Shown one piece after another: positions 33,401 to 45,400 of a DNA stretch of 64,000 bases. Source of the DNA: Prosopocoilus inquinatus. Lineage: Eukaryota; Arthropoda; Insecta; Coleoptera; Lucanidae. Each line of letters opens with the position of its first letter. The first letter of the stretch is position 1. Under the pieces are notes generated by a model. The model was not told the DNA's origin. It saw only the letters and a program-made list of their open reading frames with translations, and searched no databases. The DNA is taken from contig CM069872.1 in NCBI GenBank assembly GCA_036172665.1, forward strand, positions 22,981,001 through 23,045,000, read 5' to 3'. The position numbers and the translations under genes are program-made.

Positions 33401-36400
33401 GTCTTATCATCTTTTTTGAAAACAGGCGTAACTCTAGCGCGTTTCCAGATGTCTGGAAAAGTAGACTTAGCAATTGCAAGATTTATAATATGCAGAAGAG
33501 GTTTTACAAGCACATATCTAGCATCACGAATCAAAAAACTTGGAATTGAATCCTCACCAGCAGTAAACTTTACTGGAAATTTTGCCATAACTGTTAACAG
33601 TTCTTCTTCAGAGACAGTTGGCATTGATAACGGAGAAACATTTGAAAAGACATCCGAAAGCACAGTGTTTTGAGTGTCAGGCAAAAACATAGCAGAGAAT
33701 AATTTTGCAAATCCATTGACAATATCTTGAGGACTGGTGTATGTCTTATTATCACTTGAATATAACTTATTAGGAATACGAGAAGTGCCCTGCCACATGT
33801 GGACATATTGAAAAATGTGCTTCGGATTAGAGAGAATGGATTCTTCAGCACGAAACGTAAATGATTTATACGCAGAAGATATTTGTTCTTTACATAAAAT
33901 ACGTAAACGTTTAAACTGGTGAAGAAAAATTAAATTGTCTGTAGCTAACCACTTTTGTCGGTAATGATTTTTTAACTTTAAATTACGAATAATTGACGAC
34001 GTGAACCAAAGAGGATAAGTAGTTGTATGAGATTTATACACAGGTACTGTTCTTTCAAAAATGCTATAAATAATCTCATTAAGTTTTTCGATACAAATAT
34101 TAACATCAGAACAACATTCAATAACGGACCAATCAATATTAAGAAGATTATTGTATAGTTCAATAAAATTGGCTTTACGAAAATTATACCTTCTAGCTTG
34201 CGCAACAGGAAAAGTAGGTCTTACAAGTGGTAAACTTTTAATTGTGATAGCCAAAGCAGGATGATAAACATCCTCAACAACGAGAGGCTGATCTTCATGT
34301 GTGACATTAACTTCATGTGGGAGATTAGATAAAACCAAGTCTAGTAATCTATTGTCACCATTACATACCTGATTATGTTGCACAAATTCTAAAGAATTAC
34401 AAAAATTTCGCAGAAATCGCACTTTTAAACATGTGGCGTTAATATCAATGAACTTAGGAAGATTGAAGTCCCCAATAATCATTAAAGTTTTATTAGTTGA
34501 AAATACTTCCAGGGCTTCGAAAAATATCTCATAGTCATTAATAGATAGATTTGGTGGTACATAAAATGATGCAAGGTAGAACATGTAAACTGAGAATTGG
34601 CATTTACAAATAACATAATCAACTGAAGGAATGAGTTTAAAAAAATCAAAAGCATCAATGATTTCAAATTCAATATTTCTAGAAATACCAATAATGACAC
34701 CACCACCAGTAGATTTATTTGTGGCACAAAAATTCCTGTCGCACCTTACAACATCATATTGTCACGATAAGGATTTAATTTTTAGCCTAAAATTAATAAT
34801 TATAAAATGTAAAATGTAAAGGTATCGCGACGAAAAATTTCCGCGAGGAATAAAGTAGAACAATTAAGACAGCAATCTTGCGAAATCTAAGCTACATGCG
34901 GTTCACGTTTCATAACAAAACATCGGTGGCACGCGCTATATGTGGGACAAATTAATACAACAGGTGACGAAAGGAGAACACAGAAACATGTCATAACAGT
35001 CGAATAGACAGATTTTCGCCTATATAACGTACGGAAGAAGATGGGAAGGCAGTCGAACCCGACTCCGGTAGGCTTAGTGCCTACTGTAAGAAGGGCAGCC
35101 GCCCTCGCAGTCGAACCAGCCGTCGACTCAAGTAGGCCTAGTGCCAACTTCCCCAGGAGGACCTTCCTCACCGACGCCGTGCAACCGCCACCCGCATCAG
35201 GACGCTGCCGTTTCCAAGAAGGATCATCATCACCGACGCCTTGTTGCCGCCACCCTCATCAGGACGCTGCCCGTTCCACGGAGGCATCATCACCGACGCC
35301 TTGCCGCCGCCACCCTTATCAGGACGCTGCCGTTTCCAAGAAGGATCATCATCACCGACGCCTCGCTGTCGCCACCCTCATCAGGACGCTGCCCGTTCCA
35401 CGGAGGCATCCTCACCGACCCTTTGCTGCCGCCACCCTCATCAGGACATCTCATCGCAATTGCTGCAGCCCTCGAGATCGCCCTGGATCCGGTTAGCCGA
35501 ATCGTCGGGTCTCTTCAACCCCAGCACAGAGGGATTCCTCATCCTCGCTGTCGCAGCCGACCCGTCGCGATTACGATAATCACGAAAACGCACCCCCGCA
35601 CATTTAAAGATCGTCCGCCGATAGATAATAATATTCATTAAATAAAGGTATACATTGTTTTGGTAAACTGTGTTTTCAAGCTCTACCACTGAGAACCCGC
35701 TACCTACTCCTAACCACGTGACAATATTGAGGAAAAAAAGTTCGCCATTCTTAACAGAATCATTCAACCAGTATTCAGTGATCACATTAAAATCATAAAG
35801 ATGTTCACATGTATTAAGATAGAATTCATGAGTTTTAGTACGTAACCCACGAGCGTTTTGATAAAAGATGTTTAAGTAATTGGGAATTCTGTTGGGCAAT
35901 TTTAGTTTAAATCATTGTTGTTGGACACAGAAACAATAGATGGGATACCATTTTTGTAAATTACTTTTAGGTTACTTTCACCATTAGAGACACGATGCTT
36001 TAATTCATTTTTGATCTGCCTGTGCAACTCAATTTGTACAGGAGTACGATCCTGTGTGATAAAACAATTGGTAAATTCAGTTGAGTTTTTAAGATTAGCA
36101 GAATTTTGTATAGCTTTTCTAGCAGAGTTAGTGTTGGTTAAACAGACCTTGAGAGGACGGCACCGATCCCGTTTAGTTTTATCAAATTTACCAAGACGAA
36201 CGGAATAAAATTCATCTTCATTTAAGCCAACTTTTTGCAAAATCTTCGGCACTAGCGCAATGTCAATATTAGCCTGATCAATATTAGTTGCGACAAGTTC
36301 CTCTTTAAGCCCAAAGATAACAATATTAGTAGCACGCTTTGCACGTTCTACAGATTCCTGTATAATTTTCTCAGAATCCAAAGATGATGACGCAGAATTC

Positions 36401-39400
36401 TCAATTTGAGAAAATTTATACTGCAGGTCCGTAATATGGTTCTCCAACATATTTATAGCATTAATTCTGATCCTGACCTGCACACTCTGAAATCTATTTA
36501 GATACTGAACGTGCCTAATTTGCTTATCATAAAACAATAAACCATCTGGGAATTTATGGCCGCCAGGATGGCGTTCGGCACATGGCTGTAACAGTAGATA
36601 AGAAAATCAGTGGTTTCGAAACAGTTTTCATCGACTTAAAACAAGAAAATTATGAAAAACTAAAGCCGCAGCACCCTCGATTATTAAGGCTTTTTTACAA
36701 TAGAAAGTGTACCCAACGCGCTGTTTGAAGGTGTCCAGCCAATTACCTAACATCCTGTTTGTTACGTAGCTGCTATACTTTATGGGTGTTTTTACAGTTC
36801 GACCTGATTTAATTATAATCTGAGATGAAATGTATTTTTAAGATATGTGTCAAATAAGTTTCTGTCACAATGTTGTTACTTGTGCTCTTTGAATTAAAGT
36901 TAATTTCCTCTGTTCTTGATTCATCACCTTTTTCTTCCACCTTCTCAGACTGAACATCCTCGGATCCCGTAAAGATATGTCTACCATTAGGCGGCTTGTT
37001 CACGACAAGAATTTTCACCGTCCGCCATCCCAGCGAATTTACCGGATTAGTAGTAATGCATTAGATTATATTCTCTCTTGTCCAGGAGCCGGCACGGTAA
37101 ATTTTCCAAACACGGTGCCGTTTGCAGTACCGGATTCCTACTGCAGAGACGGCAGCCGGACGGTGTGCCGGTTTCGTAGTGAGACATGTATTAACTACTC
37201 TCCGTGTCCACGAACCGGCATATCTGCCGTGTACTTATATTTTAGTTAGGCTATAAAGCGGCTTGTGTATTAAAAATGACTGAAGAATTCAATGTAGATA
37301 CAGTTGATACATGGTTAATTACTTTAATCGAAGAAAGACGGAACAAAATCACAGAGAAATTTAAAGATAAAAGGCTCATTTTTGAAGCTTAAAAAGAAGT
37401 TTGTACATTGAATAAAGATCATTTTGATTTTAAAAATAATAAAAAACAATAAAACTACAAATATGATCCACATCCATTCCATAAATTAAAAGTAATTATG
37501 CACCTGACCATAGATACGGCTGAATTACCGTCTCCGTGGACAAAGCCATCAATTTTTTTGCCGGCCGGTAGATTTACCGTTCCGGCGAAAATTCTTGTCG
37601 TGGACAAGCCGCCTTACGCTCCATTATTCTCGATCCTGTTTCTAATTGAACTTCGTAAGATGCATAGGATGCACAGTGTTCGATTAGACCAATCTAGAGG
37701 GACAAAATTTCTACGCACCTTCCGGGCATTCGTTTCCTTTTTTTAATTGATACGCTTATAACGAGTGTCTGAATAAAAAAAACTGGTAAAGTAGGCAGCG
37801 GAAAAATTTACAAACAAGGTCTGTACGTCTTAGATAATTTCGTACTTTTAGCAAAGACATAAACCCCCATATGGTAATTCGTTAAATGTTATTTCAGTGT
37901 CAAACTAAATATAAATATAAATTTAAATTAGGTTCCCAAAAATTAACCTGTTGTTGTTTTATTTCAGACACTCGTTATTTTTTCTAATTGCCTTTTTGAA
38001 ATTTTAAGATTCTTTTTAAAATATCAAAAATACATTTAAACCTAAGTTTACGTGCGCCTGATCGTTATTATTCGAAGATCTTCCTTCAACTAATAGCGTT
38101 TTCGATTGACTGCTCTAGAGCACTTTGAGAGTATCTCTATCCTCTGTTTTTACACGAGGTTAAAACAAAATGAAAATACTCCGAGAGTGCTTCAGAGCGA
38201 TAACTCAAAACACTGTAGGTGAGTTTCCTATCCTGAGAAAAAAATATGTATTTCAGTTATCACTTAAAATCGCATTAAATGATCATGTCTACTTAAAAGA
38301 ACATACATAATAGATTGCTTACAAAATATTTTATCAGGTTACTATGTGTGACACAAAATATTAACATGCAAAAGTAAAAAAAAGTCATGTCCAATAATAC
38401 GAGACGTCTTCATCATGTTTGAAGATATTACTGAAAAGAAAATTCGTAAATATGTCTGATTTTAACAAGAATGGAAAGAAAAATACTTGTAGAACTTGAC
38501 TCTATTACAAAAATAATTTTAAACATGGAGATAATGTGGGCAATATACAGAAACATAGAAAGCAGAAAACAGGTAAAAATAGCTTTGCTTAAATGATAGG
38601 GGGAGAGCAAGTTTCGGCTATTGTTTACAAAATGCATAAGTACATATAATTTTTTCTGCTTTTGTTCATTAACCACTGACTATTTTGACATCTTAAAATG
38701 TTCTTTTTGTTTAAATAGAAGAAAGTTGAAATTTGAAATTTTGTCCTTCTAGAATGGTCGAATCGACCTCTGTGGGACGGTTGCAAATGTTTGTTATTTT
38801 TACTGATATTAAAGTTTTGATTGGTTCTTTATAGATATTAATAGAAAACGACATGTTTCATTTCAAAGAATGGAAGTTGACAATACATGGTAAGCAGGCA
38901 CAACGAAATTTCTTCTCGATAAATATAAAATTATTTGCCTAATGTGGGGTTTCTTTAAAAAAATTTAAAAAAAAAGCCATCTGGCTTCAAGTTTCTTATG
39001 ATTTAAAAGAAAAGGTGTTAAGCGTTCTGCACTACAATGTGAAAATCGTTTCAAACCAATAATAAAACTGAAGTTGGTTCTTGTCCGATGAAAATTGTAA
39101 GTACAAAGTTTTTTTAATCTCGAACCGGACAGAAATATGAAGGGAACACACTCAACTCAAGATTTATAAATCTATAAATCTATAGCGAAACGTTGAGTGT
39201 GTTCCCTTCATATTTATAAATCTATAAATCTGTAGCGAAACGTTGAGTGTGTTCCCTTCATATTTCTGTCTGGTTCGAGATTAAAAAAACTTTGTACTTA
39301 CAATAAAAAAACGTAAGAAAACTGACGACAAAACAAAATTCGAAAAGCGGCGAAAGCCGTGAACCGGTGGAGTTTGAAACCGAATTAAATAAAATGGGTA

Positions 39401-42400
39401 GTTTTGATGACAGTATTGATCCAGAGATGAAAATGGGAATTGGTCGTATTGAACAAAAAAAGAAAAGTGTTTCACTACCTGGCATGTCATCAGCAAATCT
39501 TCCTTCTGAAGTTAGAGTTAATAAAAAAACATAAGAGTGTAATTTACGTTAATAAAATTAAAAATAGTAGAATCTAATTAAAAATAAAGTAAAATTTGCA
39601 CAAATGGAAGAGGTAAAAAATAAAGAAGAGTATTTACAAGAAAAAATCAAGGGAAAATATCCAGAGCTTTTTGAGAAACTTGGAAGGTACATTTTAAGTA
39701 TAACATAAAAGTGTCAGAGGAGGTAACACTTTATTCCGTAAATACACCCCAAAGAGTTCCCAAACCATTAATGAATAAAGTTGCAAACAATTAAAGAAGG
39801 TGGTAGAGCAGGAAATAATAAAACAGTGGAGGTATGCTCCTATGGTCATAGCAAATGAGCCAAGTAGGGAGATAAGAATTTGCATCGATTATACTGAATT
39901 AAACAAATATGTAAAAAAGGAAAAATTTATATTGCCTTCGATATGTGAGAATTTAGCGAAGTTATCAGGAGTTGAAATCTTTACAAGCTTGGATCTATCT
40001 TCAGGGTCTTAGTAATTGAAATTAGGAGAAGAATCTCAAAAGTATACTTGCTGTATAACACTATTTGGAAGATATGTCTACAATAGACTGCCACTTGGGA
40101 TTACTGATTACAACAGGACCGGAAGTATTCCAGAGAGTAATAAGCTCAGTTATTTCGAAAATACGAACGGAAGGAATTCACTGTCACATGGATTGATTGA
40201 TTACAGGTAGAAATATAAAAGAACATAACGAAAGAGTAGAAAGAGTAATAAGAGAGTTACGTAAACAAGGGTTAACGTTAAATGAAAATAAATGCGAATG
40301 GTGTACAAAAGAAACAAAATATTTAGGATAAAAATTGTCAAGTGAGTTATCAAAACAGACGAAGAAAGCGTAAAAGCAATTTTGGAATACGAGGAGCCAA
40401 AAAATATACATGAAATAAGAAGATTTTTGGTAATGATGAACTAGGAATCGTAATTTGTGAGAAATATCTCGGAGATTAGAAACTTAAGAGAATTACTCAG
40501 AAAAGATAATTCACGTAGGCAGAACAACATAGGAGTTATAGTAAAACATGCAATAATACAAAAACATAATTTTGATTTTGATGATACTCATATTCTTTGT
40601 CGATAAAATCTAAAATATTCAAAAAACGATTAATTTTCAAATTTACATAGGGTTTAATAAAAAAATAGAGACGTACTCTACAAGTCGAAATAAGGAAATA
40701 AAATTTATTTTGTCTGAATCTAAAAGATTTTCGACTTTTTAAAATTATAAATTTTATTTTTTAACATATAGTTTCAGCCCTGCTTGGGGCTGAAACAGCT
40801 GTCCATAGGCTGCTCGAGGTTCTCACTGCAATCAAAAACGATTTGCACAAAATTTTTCTAAAATCTTTCATTATGCTTTGACAGCAAGCATGGCCGCCTT
40901 GCATGGGGGACTCATTAGGAGCAAATCCCGCTTCAATTTGTCTATCCTACTGCAATGTTAGGTCAAAAAGCGATAGTAAGATGTCGCTATTTTATATGTT
41001 CATCATTCTTACATCGCATTTGCGAATAAAATGGGCAAGTCGTTTTTGGTCTGCAGTGGGAATGTCGAGCTACGTTTCTGCTGAAGAAGCCCCAAGCAGG
41101 GCTGAAACAGCTGTCCAGAGGCTGCTCGAGGTTCTCACTGCAATCAAAAACGATTTGCACAAAATTTTTCTATGAGTTTATAGTTATGAATTCGCAAAAT
41201 AATTAAATTATATTCTACGAACTCATAAAGGGCGCGCATTTTGGAACATCTCATTCTAATATAACCGGTTCTATGTTTCACTCTGATACGCACAGTTGAT
41301 TGTTGATAGCAGAGCAGAGCAGACTCTCAGTTTCAAGTGAAAATTTGCTTTTTGGGGTCCTTTTGTGTGCTGTGACTGCAGGATAATTATTTTATTATTC
41401 TTGTACGACGTACGTCAACAACATATTTAAAACAACAACAGACAGGTAATAACTCCTATTAAATTAAAAATGACTTTTAATTTAGCAATTAAAAAGATAT
41501 ATTTAATATCTCTCTTTATTTTCAGTATGAGTGCAAAGAAAAGAAGAATAATGGACGAAAATAGAAAGTATAGCGAGGAATGGGAAGAAAAGTACTTCTT
41601 CATAATTCAAAATACAAAATTATTGTGTTTAATTTGCCCAGAGGTCGTTGCTGTGTTTAAGGAATATAATGTTAAGAGGCATTACGAAACAAAACATAAA
41701 GATTATTTGAAGTTCGATAAAGAAGTGAAACAATCGAAGATCAAGGAGTTTAAGTCGCAATTAAAGGCTCAACAAAAAATGTTTGGTGCAGCATTACAGC
41801 AACCTTCCAATATTGTTAAAGCAAGCTATTCTGTTTCATTTGTGATTGCAAAAAAAATGAAAACATATTCGGATGGAGAATTTGTGAAAGAATGTTTGGA
41901 AGCTGTTGTGAAGGATATTTTGTCTGATAAAAGCAAACTATTTTCGAACCTAAGCCTATCTCGGCAAACAGTGTGTCGGCGAATCAATGACATTTCAAAT
42001 GAAATTATCTTAAAACTGCGCGACAGAATTCGAGATTTCAAATATTTTTCCTTGGCATTTGACGAAAGCACAGACATTTCAGACTCAGCTCAGCTTGTAG
42101 TGTTCCTTCGTGGAGTAAATGAATCATTTCAAATAACTGAAGAAATGTTAAATTTGATAAGTTTAAAAGGTACAACAACAGGAAAAGATATTTTCAATGC
42201 TGTTGAAAACTGTTTGTGCGAAAACAATTTGAATTTGGAAATACTTTCTGGAATATCAACTGATGGAGCACCTGCTATGATTGGTAAACAAAAGGGAGCT
42301 ATAAAATTACTAATCGATAAAATAGAATCCAACAACAAAACAAGCAATCGCTCCAAAAGAGAGGATTTAATTATAATCCACGGTTTGATTCATCAAGAAA

Positions 42401-45400
42401 ATTTATGTGCCCAAGTATTATCGATGGATCATGTTAGGCAAGTAGTTATAAAAACAGTGAATTACATACGATCACATGCACTTCCGCATCGACAATTTAA
42501 GGAGTTCCTGAAAGAATTACATTCTGAATATGGTGACGTTGTATACTTCAGTCAAGTCAGATGGTTATGTCGTGGAAGATGTTTACAGAGGTTTTATGAA
42601 TTACAAGAAGAAATTGACTTGTTTATGAATGACAAGCAAAGACCTGTACCAGAATTAAGAAATGGTGAGTGGTTATCGGATTTATGCTTTTTAGTGGATA
42701 TTGTCGAAAAACTTAATCAATTAAATATTTCATTGCAAGGAAAAGATAACCTTATAATCGATACATTTAATAACATCAAAGCATTTCAGAAGAAATTGTT
42801 GTTATTTGAATCGCAATTGAAAAGTAATAACGCTCACCACTTTCCATTGTTGAAAGAATTTAAGAAATCAAAATGTAATAATTACATCAAATATGCAAAA
42901 GAAATTAGAAAATTTACAGCTGCTTTTGAAAGCCGATTCAGTAATTTAGAGTTAGATAAATACAACAAAATTTTCGAAATATATTCGTCTCCCTTTCATG
43001 TTGAAATCGAGTCGGCCCCAGAATATCTCCAAATGGAACTGTTTGACTTACAGTGCAATATTGAACTAAAGCACATTTTCGAAACATCAGAATCAAAAAT
43101 AGATTTTTATAACACTTACGTCACAAAAGAGAAATTTTCCAATTTGAGAAATTTGGCACAAAAAATTGTTAGCGCTTTTGGTTCAACTTACACCTGCGAA
43201 TCGTTTTTTTCAAAAATGAAATTGACTAAGCACAAAACACGCTCAAACATAACGGACGCTAACCTGCAACACCAATTACGATGTGCAAATACCCAAATTG
43301 GGATCGATTTACAAAAGCTAAGTGAAAGAGTGGAGAAACAAATAGCGCACTAGTACACTAAATATTTTTTAATGATTTCATTTTTTTATTTCATTTATAT
43401 TTATATATTTTTTGGTGTTATATATTTCTTTACAATGTACGTTTAGTATCATTATTATTATATTATCTATGTTTACATGTAAGAATACTAATAAACACAG
43501 TAATAATAACTCATTATGTTTCAATTTTTCACCCCCAAAAAGGTCTGTAATGTATCTAAATTTAAATGGGGATACATAATTTTATATGTGGCCCGCGGAG
43601 TTGTGATGAATTTCCAAAGTGGCCCGCAAGATCATTTGGGTTGGCCACCCCTGAGTTAAACTATCTTATTTAGAGGCCAGGAATATGCGGTTAAACTAAC
43701 GTGTGTCTCAAAATCTTATAATCTAGTTGCTTATGATCGATTCGGTCGAATATTTATCTCTAATTCGTATGGTGCTTCAAGTTTCAACGTTTTTTCGTTT
43801 TTTTTTACATAAATTGAATACTTAGCTATTCAATATTTAAATATTCAAACATATGAATATTCGAGGAACAGTTTTCCGGACGTATGCATCTACATAGATC
43901 AGGCTTGGGCATGGTAGGAGATGCATATCTTATATCCACGCAATTTGAAACACCCTGTATGTTGATTACCAATTTCTCTCAAAAGTAACATTTCCTCCTG
44001 ATGTCGTCTTTCTCGTTGTTTCTCTTTGTCTGCATGTATTTTCCATACAAAGTTTCATGGACACTCTTATGTTTTTTTTATTAACTCTCTAACTTCAGAA
44101 GGAAGATTTGCTGATGACATGCCAGGTAGTGAAACACTTTTCTTTTTTTGTTCAATACGACCAATTCCCATTTTCATCTCTGGATCAATACTGTTATCAA
44201 AACTACCCATTTTATTTAATTCGGTTTCAAACTCCACCGGTTCACGGCTTTCGCCGCTTTTCGAATTTTGTTTTGTCGTCAGTTTTCTTACGTTTTATTA
44301 TTGTAAGTGCAAAGTTTTTTTAATATCGAACCGGACAGAAATATGAACGGAACACACTCAACGTTTCGCTATAGATTTATAAATCTATAAATCTATAAAC
44401 GTTGAGTGTGTTCCCTTCATATTTATAAATCTAATTTCTAATTTTATTAACAGATAAAATAGCGACATTGCAGTAGGATAGACAAATTGAAATTGAAGAA
44501 GCCCCAAGCAGGGCTGAAACAGCTGTACAGAGGCTGCTCGAGGTTTTCACTGCAATCAAAAACGATTTGCACAAAATTTTTTTCAGTAATTTTATTAAGG
44601 TAAATTTTCTATGGTATCCAACACATGTATGTTTAATGTTTCTTTTCCATTTTTTAGTTTCGTTTTTACTTTTGTGTTCCCTAAAATATTTAGTGCGTTT
44701 GCTTTACCGTGGTCCTACCCAAAATTTTCTTTGTTTGCTTTAATTTTATACCTTTTATTTTATTGAAATCTTCCTTTCTTAATATTGCTTCCTCTGCTCC
44801 AGTTTCTATCTTAAATTTTAGATTCTAGCCTTTTATATTTAATTATATGTACCAAGCTTCTCTTCCTTCAGTTTCTGCTTTATTTACTTTTAATTTTTGT
44901 AGAGTCCTTACCTCTGGAACTGAACAATTGCGGTCGCTTTCGCTTCCTGATCTGTTGCCCTCTTTTGCTTCATTTACTTTTTTGTTCTGCATAGTCTTGC
45001 GAACTGATCAGTTTTCGTGCACTTTTTACAAATCACGTCCTTTGCTGGACACTTTACATAAGGGTGTTTATTACTTTTCATTCTATCCGTTTTCTGCTTG
45101 TACCTGTCGTCATTTTTCTTCCATTTACTAATTCTGTTTTCTTTCCATTCCTATATTTTGTATTCGAATTTCGACTTACATAATTCCCATTTTGTCCTGC
45201 TTTCTCTTTTCTTATTTCTTTATTATTCCTTTTAACGGTTTCTGACTGTATAATTTTGTTAATCACCTTCTGCAACGTTATATTTCCGTCCATTTGTAGA
45301 TTTGCGATAAACTGTCGTCCTTTTTTTTATTGAACTTAGTTCTTTCATACACTGTATTAATTTTATTTATATATTTATTATTTAAACAGGTTATTGTTTC

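Larger units (their letters stand above)
31975..36540 (-). mobile_element. LINE B with ORF1 and ORF2, invaded by a 964-bp element
   Basis: Minus-strand non-LTR retrotransposon: ORF1 (36,537-35,902), ORF2 in pieces (35,899-35,728, 34,755-32,646 and 32,644-32,154), a short 3' region and a (TAA)n tail. The insertion at 34,760-35,723 separates the first ~60 residues of the endonuclease from the rest. The 5' end stops near 36,540. Confidence 0.88.

Noticed and set aside
35041..35641. Three overlapping 112-166 codon open frames rich in His, Pro, Arg and Ser
   Set aside because: They arise from the GC-rich ~63-bp minisatellite, in which all three frames stay open. No motif, no consistent start, and the sequence lies within an inserted element.
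34760..35723. Host gene exons within the GC-rich insertion
   Set aside because: Its borders match an insertion within the LINE endonuclease, flanked by ATAT, with LTR-like ends.
41470..41526. ATG at 41,470 as start of the intact hAT transposase
   Set aside because: The extra 19 residues are hydrophobic and unlike relatives, and they lie within a likely 5' UTR intron ending in TTATTTTCAG just before the ATG at 41,527.
39094..44440. The two family G repeats as terminal inverted repeats of one 5.3-kb transposon carrying the hAT gene
   Set aside because: The hAT gene already has its own CAGGGGTGGCCAACC end at 43,653. The region between also contains unrelated relics, and no target duplication is seen at the outer borders.
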